Shown here piece by piece: positions 1 to 9,987 of a stretch of 64,000 nt of DNA (positions are counted from its first letter, which is position 1; every line of letters begins with the position of its first letter). This DNA is from an uncultured Marinoscillum sp. (lineage in GTDB: Bacteria; Bacteroidota; Bacteroidia; Cytophagales; Cyclobacteriaceae), in contig CACLDR010000001.1 of NCBI GenBank assembly GCA_902605755.1, forward strand, positions 57,656 through 121,655, written 5' to 3'. A program made the position numbers and the translations under genes. Below the pieces are notes generated by a model. That model had not been told where the DNA came from and did not search any database. It saw only the letters and a list, made by a program, of their open reading frames with translations.

Positions 1-564
1 TTTATTCCAATTTGCGAGTTTTAAAAGACCTGCAGCCATTACTTCATTTAGTGGTGCTTGATGTCCGTGTTCCCTGTATCCACGTTGATTGAGGAGTCGA
101 CCAGAACTATCTAATGAAATCGTGAATTTGTCTTGATAGGCATGTAAGTTGAAAAGTATATCCGGTTTATCAGTATTTACAGATGGGCGTAAATCAAACT
201 TTTCTCGGAACTGATCTGCAATAGCATCCTTCATTTTGAGTGCAGCATATTTTGAGTGTGTAAAATACTCTGAAAAGATAGTGTTGTCGATAGCATAAGT
301 TTGACTAATATCAAGGAATTGAGACCAGTCAAATATTTTAACTTGATTGTAAAGTTCTGTTCCATTATGAGCTGTAAATTCATAGACGGGAACTAAAATC
401 CTCAAGGCAGTTCTTAACTTTAAATTTGCCTCATAAAGAAAAGGTAGCTTCCCCTCACATTCAACAGCACGTTTTCTTTTTTTAATGTTTTGTGCGCCAA
501 GGAGTTCAACTTCCTTCATGAGGATTTCTTCAAGTCCTTGTAGGGTTTTGATTACTATTTTCAA
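1..564 (-). CDS. THUMP-domain class I SAM-dependent RNA methyltransferase (RlmL/YpsC-like), N-terminal part, runs off window edge
   Basis: Own minus-strand translation from TTG at 564: (M)KIVIKTLQGLEEILMKEVELLGAQNIKKRKRAVECEGKLPFLYEANLKLRTALRILVPVYEF...LLNQRGYREHGHQAPLNEVMAAGLLKLANWNK; open to position 1. Missing from the ORF track. Confidence 0.8.
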   Translation of the reverse strand, partial: MKIVIKTLQGLEEILMKEVELLGAQNIKKRKRAVECEGKLPFLYEANLKLRTALRILVPVYEFTAHNGTELYNQVKIFDWSQFLDISQTYAIDNTIFSEYFTHSKYAALKMKDAIADQFREKFDLRPSVNTDKPDILFNLHAYQDKFTISLDSSGRLLNQRGYREHGHQAPLNEVMAAGLLKLANWNK

Positions 565-675
565 TGAATTTATATTTGAGTATGTGAAGTTACTTCAATA
601 TCTTTTGTTATTTTTTGCTTGGCAGTCACTTATCATTTAACATACATGTAATTAGTCTAATATTTGGGGATGAGA

Positions 676-1350
676 TCAATCCAATAAATGGGGCCGTTTA
701 TCTTTAGTCCTCTTAATTGCTGCTTCATATCTCCAATCATTGATTGCAGCGTCATTACCCGATAAGAGAATTTTCGGTACTTCCCATCCTTTGTATACGG
801 CAGGTCGCGTGTAAACAGGTGGGGCTAAAAGGCTATCTTGAAACGAGTCGGTTAACGCAGAGCTTTCATCATTAAGCACACCTGGGATTAATCGAACTAA
901 ACTGTCTGTAACAACCATGGCTGCTAATTCTCCTCCCGATAGAACATAATCACCGATACTGATTTCTTGGGTGATTAAATGGTCACGAACACGCTGATCT
1001 ATTCCTTTGTAGTGGCCACAGAGTAAAATAATATTTTTATTGAGAGACAATTTATTGCACATAGATTGGTTTAATCTTTCACCATCAGGTGTCATAAAAA
1101 TGATCTCATCATAAGGTGTTTTTTTTTTTAAATAACTAATACACCGGTCAATGGGCTCTATCATCATGACCATTCCTGCTCCTCCTCCGAATGCATAATC
1201 ATCAATGGATTTTTTTATATTGTCAGAAAAAGGCCTTAAATCATGAATGCAGATTTCTACCAGTCCTTTTTTTTGAGCTCTTTTCACAATGCTTTGAGTA
1301 ATTGGCCCATCAAAAATCTCAGGTAGGCAGGTGATGATATCAATTTTCAT
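676..1350 (-). CDS. trmD: tRNA (guanine-N1-)-methyltransferase TrmD
   Basis: [25 protein letters not shown]..., [39 protein letters not shown]. Start set at MKIDII rather than at the track's 1377. Confidence 0.95.
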   Translation of the reverse strand: MKIDIITCLPEIFDGPITQSIVKRAQKKGLVEICIHDLRPFSDNIKKSIDDYAFGGGAGMVMMIEPIDRCISYLKKKTPYDEIIFMTPDGERLNQSMCNKLSLNKNIILLCGHYKGIDQRVRDHLITQEISIGDYVLSGGELAAMVVTDSLVRLIPGVLNDESSALTDSFQDSLLAPPVYTRPAVYKGWEVPKILLSGNDAAINDWRYEAAIKRTKDKRPHLLD

Positions 1351-1870
1351 TATCAAAATAAATTTCCATGAAACCATGAGGGAGTTCGATATGTGCTTCT
1401 TTTTTTGTTAGATTAACTCTTTTGAATATGGCCTTCTCAATTGGAATTAATAGTTCTTGTCCTCTGTGCAAAACAGCTGCAAGGTATTGAGAAGAGGGTT
1501 GATAAATTTGTACTATAGTTCCTAATAATTTTCCTAGGTGGAGTACTTTAAAATTGATCAAATCATGGAAAAAATATTCACCTTCACGAAGTTTTGGTAA
1601 TTGGTTTAAGGGTAGATAGAGTACTTGACCTACCAAATCTTTGGCCCGATCTATATGATCAACTTCTTCGAAATGGATGAGTGTTTTTGTACTATTCATT
1701 AAAATTTTTTTAATAAAAAAAGGAATCAAATTTCCGGATTTTTCCACAAATACTGATTCCAGTTTGCTGTAATCATTTGGATGGTCTACATCTAGCTCAA
1801 TCTTTACCATACCTTTTAAACCGTGCGTTTTGGTAATATGACCTAATTGGTAACATTCATCTTTGTACAT
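1340..1870 (-). CDS. rimM: 16S rRNA processing protein RimM
   Basis: [21 protein letters not shown]...; sits between rpsP and trmD; C-terminal PRC-barrel-like segment. Confidence 0.92.
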   Translation of the reverse strand: MYKDECYQLGHITKTHGLKGMVKIELDVDHPNDYSKLESVFVEKSGNLIPFFIKKILMNSTKTLIHFEEVDHIDRAKDLVGQVLYLPLNQLPKLREGEYFFHDLINFKVLHLGKLLGTIVQIYQPSSQYLAAVLHRGQELLIPIEKAIFKRVNLTKKEAHIELPHGFMEIYFDNEN

Positions 1871-1876
1871 CAGATA

Positions 1877-2671
1877 TTATTTTGAGGTCTCTTTAAGTGA
1901 TTCTGCTCCCTCATCATTTTCTTGAGTTTTGTCTTCTTTGACTTCTTCTACTTTGACTTCCTCTACTTTGACTTCCTCTACTTTGACTTCTTCTGTTTTG
2001 ACTTCTTCTGCTTTGACATCCTCTGCTTTGGCTTCTTCTACTTTAACTTCCTCTGCCTTGACTTCTTCTACTTTGTCATCCTCTGTTTTTTTGGTTTTTT
2101 CTTTTTTAACCTCTTTCAGTTTTTCCAGACCTTTGGGTTTCGAAATAGCCTCTTCAGCCTCTTCGATAATTACCTTTTCTTCTGTAATTTCAGCAACAAG
2201 CGCAGCTTCAGCATCTTGTTTCCTTTTCATTATGGTAGCTGCGCGAGTCTCATTAACCTTTTTTTCTGCCTCAAATTTTGTTTTTGCCAATCTTTTATTG
2301 GCCTCGGCAAGTTTATTTAAAGTTTCTTGATTCTGTTTTTCCTTGTTTTTGAACCACTCTTCAAATTTTTTGTCTGCGTGCTCCTGTGTAATGGCTCCTT
2401 TATTAACACCCACTAGGAGATGTTTTTTAAACATAACTCCTCTCTCAGATAGAATGGCTCGCGCCGTAGTGGTTGGCTGAGCACCTTTCATGATCCAATC
2501 TAATGCTTTTTGTTCGTTGATATTGATGAGTGCAGGGTTTAAATTGGGGTTATAAGTACCAATTTTTTCAATGAAACGACCATCTCTTGGTGCTCTTGCA
2601 TCTGCGATGACCACATCAAACATTGCCAATTTTTTTCGTCCTCGACGTGCTAACCTTATTTTTACTGACAT
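1877..2671 (-). CDS. rpsP: 30S ribosomal protein S16 with a long Lys/Glu/Val-rich C-terminal extension
   Basis: [42 protein letters not shown]...; start at MSVKIRL because a promoter-like TATCTTTG (minus, 2733-2726) lies over the track's upstream start. Confidence 0.95.
   Translation of the reverse strand: MSVKIRLARRGRKKLAMFDVVIADARAPRDGRFIEKIGTYNPNLNPALININEQKALDWIMKGAQPTTTARAILSERGVMFKKHLLVGVNKGAITQEHADKKFEEWFKNKEKQNQETLNKLAEANKRLAKTKFEAEKKVNETRAATIMKRKQDAEAALVAEITEEKVIIEEAEEAISKPKGLEKLKEVKKEKTKKTEDDKVEEVKAEEVKVEEAKAEDVKAEEVKTEEVKVEEVKVEEVKVEEVKEDKTQENDEGAESLKETSK
1930..2085. repeat. Degenerate 15-bp tandem repeat (TTTGACTTCYTCTAC on +) encoding [VEEVK]n in rpsP
   Basis: About ten copies visible at 1930-2085, coding for [45 protein letters not shown] on minus. 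Confidence 0.9.
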
Positions 2672-2833
2672 ATTAATTATCTTGTTACTGGAACTCGTCC
2701 ATGTGAAAATTAAAAAAATAGAGCCCAAAGATAAAAGAAAATATATATTTTGATGGTGTGAGTTAAAAATTAAAGTTGGCTGAATAAGATTTAGCTTTAC
2801 GATTATATTTATTTGTGTATTCGCTTATACAAT

Positions 2834-2864
2834 TTTGTATTAATAAAAACAATCTATATCTTTG
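2834..2864 (+). promoter_or_regulatory. Bacteroidota-type promoter upstream of sucA
   Basis: TTTG (2834-2837), 19-nt spacer, TATCTTTG (2857-2864); matches the TTTG-N(17-23)-TAnnTTTG consensus; sucA ATG at 2889. Confidence 0.65.
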
Positions 2865-2888
2865 AAAAGGTTATAATTAGGGTTAATA

Positions 2889-5600
2889 ATGGATGAATAT
2901 TCTTACATTGGAAATGCAGATGTAGCGCACATCAACGGTTTGTTTGAATCTTATAAAAAAGATCCCGAAAGTGTTGATCACTCTTGGAGACTATTTTTTC
3001 AAGGTTTTGAGTTTTCCGCCGATTATAACACTGATGTAGATCCCATTACTAAAGATTCAAAAGAAACAGCAGTCAAAAATTTGATACATGCCTACAGATC
3101 AAGAGCCCATTTAAAATCGGATACTAACCCCGTACGGGATAGAAGAAATCATGACATTAAGTTAGATTTGGATAATTTTGGATTATCACTAAATGATTTA
3201 GAAACTTCTTTTCAGGTCGGGAAGGAAATAGGTTTAGGTTCTGCCAAGTTAAAAGACATTGTTACCCGATTAAAGAAAATTTATTTAGGATCTATAGGTT
3301 ATGAATATTCTCACTTGAGAGAACCACTTATTTTAGCATGGTTTCGTTCAAAATGTGAAACCGAAGGTGCCGAAATCAACCCTTCTCAGAACGAGAAAGA
3401 GCAGATCTTAGGTAAGTTGAACGAAGCTGTTGTTTTTGAAAATTTTCTACATACCAAATATATAGGTCAAAAAAGGTTTTCTTTGGAAGGAGGAGAGAAT
3501 ACCATCCCGGCACTAGATAAAATAATAAGGAGGGCAGTCGAATTTGGTGTTCAGGAGGTAGTTATTGGGATGGCTCATCGAGGAAGATTGAATGTTTTGG
3601 CCAATATCATGGGCAAAACCTATGATGAAATTTTTAATGAGTTTGAGGGCGGGTCTAATCCTGATCTTACGATGGGTGATGGAGATGTAAAATATCACTT
3701 AGGTTTTTCAAGCCAGTATGTCTCAGATTCTGGGAATATGGCTTATGTCAAACTGGCTCCCAATCCCTCACATCTCGAAGCCGTGGACCCTGTAGTTTTG
3801 GGGATAACCAGAGCACAAATAGATGACGAATATGAGGGAGATATGTCCAAATGTCTTCCAATAATAGTTCATGGGGATGCCGCGGTCGCGGGTCAAGGAT
3901 TAGTTTATGAGTGTGTTCAAATGTCTAATTTAGATGGTTATCGTACTGGAGGAACCATTCATTTTGTCATTAACAATCAAGTAGGGTTCACAACGGATTA
4001 TGATGATGCTAGGTCAAGTATTTATTGTACGGATTTATCAAAAATAATAGATGCGCCAGTACTACATGTAAACGGAGACGACGCTGAAGCCGTAAATTTT
4101 GCTGTAAACCTAGCTGTTGAATACAGACAGGAGTTTGGTAAGGACATTTTTATTGATTTGCTGTGTTATAGAAGACATGGTCATAACGAAAGTGACGAAC
4201 CTAAATTTACCCAGCCTAAACTCTACAACATTATCTCTAAACATCCGAATCCACGTGAGGTATATATAAAGAAATTAAAAAAAAGGGGTGATGAGGCTGG
4301 AGAAATTGCGGAAAAATTAGATAAAGAGTTTAAAAAATTACTTCAAGATAGGCTGAACTTTGTGAAGCAAAAGCCGTTACCATACAAGCCACAAAAAATT
4401 GATGAAGAATGGAAATTTTTAAGAAAGTCAAAACCAGAAGATTTTCATTCGACTCCAGATACGGCAATTTCCAATGAATTAGTTCAAAAAATAGCTCACG
4501 CACTTACGAACTTGCCGAATGGATTCAAGCCTTTAAGGCAAATAGAAAAGCTTATAAGAGATAGAAAAAATGCTTTTTTTGATAAAAAAGAGTTGGGGTG
4601 GGGAGAAGGAGAATTGCTTGCTTATGGATCGCTATTGGCTGAGGGAAAAATCGTACGTATGTCAGGCCAAGATGTCAAGCGCGGTACTTTTTCACACCGG
4701 CATTCTTATGTGGTTGATTCAGAGACCAACGAGTCTTATTGCCAATTAAATTATATAGATGAAGGCCAACAAACTTTTAAAATTTTTAATTCTCTTTTAT
4801 CTGAATTTGCAGTCCTGGGGTTTGAGTATGGCTATGCGATGTCAACACCCAATGCATTGGTTATTTGGGAAGCTCAATTTGGAGATTTTGCCAATGGGGC
4901 CCAAGTCATGATTGATCAATTTATTTCAAGCGCTGAAACTAAGTGGCAACGAATGAACGGTCTAGTAATGTTGCTACCTCATGGCTATGAGGGACAAGGT
5001 CCTGAGCATTCAAGCGCGAGGATAGAGCGGTTTCTTCAGATGTGTGCTCAGGACAATATGATTGTCACAAATATCACAAGTTCAGCTAATTTTTTTCATT
5101 TAATGCGTCGCCAAGTGGCTTGGGAATTCAGAAAACCATGTGTCGTTTTTTCACCTAAATCCTTGTTAAGAAGTTCAAAGGTAGCTGCACCAATCAAGGA
5201 TTTTACTAAAGGTAATTTTAGTGAAGTGTACCCAGATGATTTTGCGGTCGATAGTAAGGTTAAAAAAGTAATCATGTGTTCTGGGAAAATTTATTTTGAT
5301 CTTTTAGGTGAACAACAAAAGCAAAAGGCTAAAGAGGTTTCCATTGTTAGAATAGAGCAATTGTATCCTTTTCCCAAAAAGCAATTGGCTGTTATTTTGA
5401 AAAAATATAAAAATCCTAAATTAATCTGGGTACAAGAGGAACCTGAAAATATGGGGCCTTGGTCTTATATTCTCCGAATAGCAGAAGATTATGAATTTGC
5501 ACTAGTAGCGAGAAAAGCAGCTTCTTCGCCCGCCACTGGTTTTAATAAAATTCATAGAGTAGAACAGGAAGATTTAGTCAATAGAGCATTTAAATTATAA
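2889..5600 (+). CDS. sucA: 2-oxoglutarate dehydrogenase E1 component
   Basis: [42 protein letters not shown]..., [38 protein letters not shown]. Confidence 0.97.
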   Translation: MDEYSYIGNADVAHINGLFESYKKDPESVDHSWRLFFQGFEFSADYNTDVDPITKDSKETAVKNLIHAYRSRAHLKSDTNPVRDRRNHDIKLDLDNFGLSLNDLETSFQVGKEIGLGSAKLKDIVTRLKKIYLGSIGYEYSHLREPLILAWFRSKCETEGAEINPSQNEKEQILGKLNEAVVFENFLHTKYIGQKRFSLEGGENTIPALDKIIRRAVEFGVQEVVIGMAHRGRLNVLANIMGKTYDEIFNEFEGGSNPDLTMGDGDVKYHLGFSSQYVSDSGNMAYVKLAPNPSHLEAVDPVVLGITRAQIDDEYEGDMSKCLPIIVHGDAAVAGQGLVYECVQMSNLDGYRTGGTIHFVINNQVGFTTDYDDARSSIYCTDLSKIIDAPVLHVNGDDAEAVNFAVNLAVEYRQEFGKDIFIDLLCYRRHGHNESDEPKFTQPKLYNIISKHPNPREVYIKKLKKRGDEAGEIAEKLDKEFKKLLQDRLNFVKQKPLPYKPQKIDEEWKFLRKSKPEDFHSTPDTAISNELVQKIAHALTNLPNGFKPLRQIEKLIRDRKNAFFDKKELGWGEGELLAYGSLLAEGKIVRMSGQDVKRGTFSHRHSYVVDSETNESYCQLNYIDEGQQTFKIFNSLLSEFAVLGFEYGYAMSTPNALVIWEAQFGDFANGAQVMIDQFISSAETKWQRMNGLVMLLPHGYEGQGPEHSSARIERFLQMCAQDNMIVTNITSSANFFHLMRRQVAWEFRKPCVVFSPKSLLRSSKVAAPIKDFTKGNFSEVYPDDFAVDSKVKKVIMCSGKIYFDLLGEQQKQKAKEVSIVRIEQLYPFPKKQLAVILKKYKNPKLIWVQEEPENMGPWSYILRIAEDYEFALVARKAASSPATGFNKIHRVEQEDLVNRAFKL

Positions 5601-5604
5601 GCAT

Positions 5605-7119
5605 ATGAGTCTTGAAATGAAAGTTCCATCGGTCGGGGAATCAATATCTGAAGTTATTGTTTCACAGTGGATGAAAAATGAAGGTGATTTTGTAGAAATG
5701 GATGAGGTCATCTGTGAACTGGAGTCGGATAAGGCTACCTTTGAGGTAAGCGCTGAAATTGAAGGTGTTTTGAGGCTTAAGGTGGGTGTGGGTGATACCG
5801 TTGAAATCGGAGGTTTGTTGTGCGTTATTGAGCCAAAAGGTGAAAAAAAGGAAGTTATAGCCCCTGAGTTGAAGTCAGAAAAAGTAGTTGGAGGAGCTGT
5901 GAAAATAATTCAAATGCATGTGCCAACGGTAGGTGAATCTATCAATGAAGTGACTATATCTAATTGGAACAAATCATCTGGTGACTTAGTAGTTTTGGAC
6001 GAGGTGATTGCAGAAATTGAATCTGACAAGGCTACATTCGAATTAACGGCAGAAGCTACAGGGGAATTAGAAATTTTAGCTTCTGATGGTACAACTCTCC
6101 TTATCGGGGATTTAATATGCCAAATTGCCGTTACCGATGAGGTAGATTCTAAATCTTTGGTGGATAAAGCTGCTGAACCCGAAGAAATTTCAGTGCCATT
6201 GGCTTCCCAAGGCTATGCGGCAAGTCACGCTGCTCCTGCTGCCGCCAAAATATTGGCTGAAAAAGGGATATTAGCAACCTCTGTTCAAGGATCAGGAGTT
6301 GGTGGAAGGATCACTAAAGAAGATGCCTTGAATGCCAAATTACAAAAAGAGGATGTATCTTTAAAAGACATAGAAGAATCAGTTATAACCGATTCTACAA
6401 AAAAAGGAGACGACAGTGATAGGTCTGAAAAAAGACAAAAAATGTCACCCTTGAGGAAGACAGTGGCAAAGAGATTGGTTTCGGTGAAAAATGAAACGGC
6501 TATGTTGACCACTTTCAATGAGGTTAACATGCAGCCAATTATGGAGTTGAGAAAAAAATACAAAGAATCCTTCAAAGCAAAATATGAAGTTGGTCTTGGT
6601 TTTATGTCTTTTTTCACAAAAGCTTGTTGCGTGGCTTTAAAGGATTGGCCAGCCATAAATGCGAAAATTGATGATGATGAGGTTATATATAGTAATTTTT
6701 GCGATGTATCTATCGCTGTTTCAGCACCGAAAGGGCTTGTTGTGCCGGTGATTAGGAATGCCGAGACCCTATCTTTTGAGCAAATTGAAAAGGAAGTGGT
6801 AAGGTTAGCTACTAAAGCGAGAGAAAACAAATTAAGTATTCCAGAAATGTCAGGAGGCACTTTTACTATTACCAATGGAGGAATTTTTGGTTCAATGTTA
6901 TCAACACCCATCATTAATGCCCCACAGTCAGCTATTTTAGGTATGCACAATATTGTTCAGAGGCCGGTAGTAAAGGATGGAGAAATAGTGATAAGGCCCA
7001 TAATGTACGTTGCTCTCTCTTATGACCATAGAATTATTGATGGTCGGGAATCGGTAAGTTTTTTAGTAAGGTTAAAAGAGCTTTTAGAAGATCCTTCTCG
7101 ATTATTATTGGGAGTTTAA
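5605..7119 (+). CDS. sucB: Dihydrolipoyl succinyltransferase (2-oxoglutarate dehydrogenase E2) with two lipoyl domains
   Basis: Two ESDKATFE lipoylation motifs; peripheral-subunit-binding domain ([31 protein letters not shown]); catalytic [11 protein letters not shown]. Confidence 0.95.
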   Translation: MSLEMKVPSVGESISEVIVSQWMKNEGDFVEMDEVICELESDKATFEVSAEIEGVLRLKVGVGDTVEIGGLLCVIEPKGEKKEVIAPELKSEKVVGGAVKIIQMHVPTVGESINEVTISNWNKSSGDLVVLDEVIAEIESDKATFELTAEATGELEILASDGTTLLIGDLICQIAVTDEVDSKSLVDKAAEPEEISVPLASQGYAASHAAPAAAKILAEKGILATSVQGSGVGGRITKEDALNAKLQKEDVSLKDIEESVITDSTKKGDDSDRSEKRQKMSPLRKTVAKRLVSVKNETAMLTTFNEVNMQPIMELRKKYKESFKAKYEVGLGFMSFFTKACCVALKDWPAINAKIDDDEVIYSNFCDVSIAVSAPKGLVVPVIRNAETLSFEQIEKEVVRLATKARENKLSIPEMSGGTFTITNGGIFGSMLSTPIINAPQSAILGMHNIVQRPVVKDGEIVIRPIMYVALSYDHRIIDGRESVSFLVRLKELLEDPSRLLLGV

Positions 7120-7161
7120 CAAGATTAAAATATTGCTATATAGTTTAATGAACACAGAATT

Positions 7162-8556
7162 ATGGATTATCAAGTAATTGTTATCGGATCGGGACCTGGA
7201 GGGTATGTGGCAGCCATCCGGTGTGCCCAGTTGGGATTTAAAACTGCCATTGTTGAAAAGTATAGTTCTTTAGGAGGGACATGTCTAAATGTAGGATGTA
7301 TTCCATCCAAAGCGTTACTGGATTCTTCGGAACATTTTCATAATGCAACACATACTTTTAAAACGCATGGTATTGCTATAACGGAGGCCAAAGTAGATTT
7401 CAAACAAATGATAGCGCGAAAGTCGGATGTGGTGAGCCAGAATACCTATGGGATAGAATATTTGATGAAAAAGAATAAAATTGACGTATTTAATGGTTTA
7501 GGGTCTTTTTTAAATCCTCATACGATTCAAATTGCAGGTAAAGAAATCCAAAGTATCAAGGGGGAAAAAATAATAATTGCTACAGGATCGAAACCTGCCA
7601 CACTTCCTTTCATCAAAGTTGACAAAAAACGCGTCATTACCTCAACTGAAGCATTAGAATTGAAAGAGGTTCCAAAACATCTTGTTATTATAGGTGGAGG
7701 GGTCATAGGTTTGGAGTTGGGCTCTGTATACGCCAGACTTGGGGCAAAAGTGTCTGTGGTTGAATTTTTAGACAGAATTATCCCCAATATGGATAAAACT
7801 ATGAGTAAAGAACTACAAAAAAGTCTTGTAGGTATTGGTTTTGATTTCTACCTCGGTCATAAAGTCACTGGTGTAGCTGTAAAAGGGAAAGAAGTAACGG
7901 TGACTGCAGAAAATAATACCTCTGAAAGTATGAGTATTAAAGGAGATTATTGTCTGGTATCTATTGGCAGAAAAGCCTACACTGATGGCTTAGGACTAGA
8001 TAAAATAGGTATTAATTTGGATGAAAGAGGTAGAGTAGAGGTGGACAAACATTTAAAAACAAATATTGACCATATTTGGGCTATTGGCGATGTAGTTAGA
8101 GGGGCCATGCTTGCTCACAAAGCCGAAGAAGAAGGTGTTTTTGTTGCCGAACAAATGGTAGGTCAAAAGCCACATATTCATTATAATTTGATACCTGGGG
8201 TCGTATATACTTGGCCGGAAGTAGCCAGTGTAGGGGCAACAGAGGAGGAACTGATTGAAAAAAATCAACCCGTTAAAATTGGAAAATTTCCCTACAAGGC
8301 ACTGGGCAGGGCTCGTGCTTCAATGGATACTGAAGGGTTGGTGAAAATTATCGCAGATGCGAGTACTGATGAAATATTAGGTATTCATATTATAGGAGCT
8401 AGGGCAGCAGATATGATCGCGGCTGGCGTGACCGCTATGGAATTTAGGGCTTCTGCTGAGGACGTAGCCAGAATGTCTCATGCACATCCTACTTATATGG
8501 AAGCAGTTAAGGAAGCCTGCCTATCTGCTACAGAAAATCGATCCATACACATGTAA
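7162..8556 (+). CDS. lpd: Dihydrolipoyl dehydrogenase (E3)
   Basis: GSGPGGYVAAIRCAQLG, GGTCLNVGCIPSKALL, AIGDVVRGAMLAHKAEEEG, SHAHPTYMEAVKEA. Confidence 0.97.
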   Translation: MDYQVIVIGSGPGGYVAAIRCAQLGFKTAIVEKYSSLGGTCLNVGCIPSKALLDSSEHFHNATHTFKTHGIAITEAKVDFKQMIARKSDVVSQNTYGIEYLMKKNKIDVFNGLGSFLNPHTIQIAGKEIQSIKGEKIIIATGSKPATLPFIKVDKKRVITSTEALELKEVPKHLVIIGGGVIGLELGSVYARLGAKVSVVEFLDRIIPNMDKTMSKELQKSLVGIGFDFYLGHKVTGVAVKGKEVTVTAENNTSESMSIKGDYCLVSIGRKAYTDGLGLDKIGINLDERGRVEVDKHLKTNIDHIWAIGDVVRGAMLAHKAEEEGVFVAEQMVGQKPHIHYNLIPGVVYTWPEVASVGATEEELIEKNQPVKIGKFPYKALGRARASMDTEGLVKIIADASTDEILGIHIIGARAADMIAAGVTAMEFRASAEDVARMSHAHPTYMEAVKEACLSATENRSIHM

Positions 8557-8653
8557 TATAAGGTTATTTTTTATTGGTTTGCTAATTTAAAAATTATGTA
8601 CTTGAAGAGAAGCACTGAATCTATTAACTTGAGTATTATTTTTGAAAATAAAA

Positions 8654-9712
8654 ATGGATCAAGCTCATATTTCAGGAACAGCAGTTATCATCACGGGAGG
8701 ACTCATACATGAAAGTCACGCCAAAACTGCACATGGACTTCTTCGATCGAGCAAAAGATTTAAAATCTTAGGCATTATCGATGATAAAAATGCAGGATTG
8801 GATGCTAGTTATTTCGTTGAGGATACGCCAGAGGGCATTCCCGTAGTACAAAGTATTGATGTTTTTATCAGTACTTATGGTATGCCTGAATTTGCTATTA
8901 TTGGTATGGCTACCAAAGGAGGATTATTACCTAAAGAGCTTTATGAAAGTATTCAAAATGTCTTAAAAAATGGAGTTCATTTAGTCAATGGCCTTCATGA
9001 GCCTCTTAATGATTTAGATGAACTCCAGCCTTTTCTGGGAGGAGCAGCCAAAATATTTGATATCAGAAAGCCCAAACCTTTCAAAGATTTACATTTTTGG
9101 CAAGGAAAAATAGCACAAATTACTGCCTTAAAAATAGCCGTTTTAGGTATGGATTGTGCTGTAGGAAAAAGAACCACTTCAAGATTTCTGGAGGAACAAC
9201 TTAACATGCAAGGATATCTTGCTGAAATGATTTATACGGGACAAACAGGTTGGATGCAGGGGGCAGATTATGGCTTACTTTTTGACGCTACTCCAAATGA
9301 CTTTATTCCAGGAGAATTGGAACATGCTTTATACTCATGTTGGAAAGAAAAAGAGGTGGATATTCTAATTGTCGAGGGTCAATCTAGCCTTCGTAATCCT
9401 AGCGGTCCTTGTGGGTCTGAATTTATTATATCTTGTGATTTGGATGGAGTGGTCTTGCAACATGTGCCTTCACGTAAAAAATATAGTGGCTTCGATCAAT
9501 ACCACACTTATATTCCAGATGTCTTAGATGAGGTGGATCTAATCAAACATCTAGGAACTCAGGTTTTGGGAATAACTTTAAACGGTGAAGGTACAGAGGC
9601 TAAACAGCTAACAAAATATCGTGATGCTCTGGCTCGAAAAACAAGTATACCAGTGGTAATACCAATGATTGAAAATATGGATCCAATTATATCAAATATA
9701 TTAAACCAATAG
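8654..9712 (+). CDS. DUF1611 family protein (DgcN-like P-loop protein)
   Basis: TAVIITGGLIHESHAKTAHGLLR..., VLGMDCAVGKRTT (P-loop), TGQTGWMQGADYG, VEGQSSLRNPSG. Start placed at ATG 8654; a TATTTTTG -7-like element ends at 8644. Confidence 0.85.
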   Translation: MDQAHISGTAVIITGGLIHESHAKTAHGLLRSSKRFKILGIIDDKNAGLDASYFVEDTPEGIPVVQSIDVFISTYGMPEFAIIGMATKGGLLPKELYESIQNVLKNGVHLVNGLHEPLNDLDELQPFLGGAAKIFDIRKPKPFKDLHFWQGKIAQITALKIAVLGMDCAVGKRTTSRFLEEQLNMQGYLAEMIYTGQTGWMQGADYGLLFDATPNDFIPGELEHALYSCWKEKEVDILIVEGQSSLRNPSGPCGSEFIISCDLDGVVLQHVPSRKKYSGFDQYHTYIPDVLDEVDLIKHLGTQVLGITLNGEGTEAKQLTKYRDALARKTSIPVVIPMIENMDPIISNILNQ

Positions 9713-9951
9713 CAATGAAAGCTAAAGATTTAAAATTTTAAGTACATTATTTAACTACAAGTCATTCCTATTTAAATGGTCTAAACAGTTAATAAGTTCT
9801 ATCCCACATAGATGATTTTTTGATGGATATGAGGCTAAATTAATTTTAATATTGACTGTGCAAGGCTTATTTTATGGACCCCTAAAATTTAAGTCTTGAT
9901 TACGATAGAAAATAAGGAACAAAAGTTAACTTTACATCAATTTGTTTATCA

Positions 9952-9987
9952 AAATAATTACAAATGCCAAATAATTACAAATGCCAA
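9952..9987 (+). repeat. 17-bp tandem duplication over the carB translation start
   Basis: aaataattacaaatgccaa occurs twice with a 17-nt period, giving ATGs at 9964 and 9981. Confidence 0.9.

Noticed and set aside
1930-2085. Could the regular short repeats be a CRISPR array?
   Set aside because: No unique spacers; units are contiguous 15-mers in a coding frame. The same reasoning applies to 47212-47300.
1922-2330. Two long plus-strand ORFs (132 and 133 aa) of F/L/C-rich or S/T/L-rich repeats
   Set aside because: Antisense shadow of the rpsP repeat tract; periodic composition is explained by the 15-bp repeat.
6285-6950. 221-aa minus-strand ORF
   Set aside because: Antisense to well-supported sucB; no family features.
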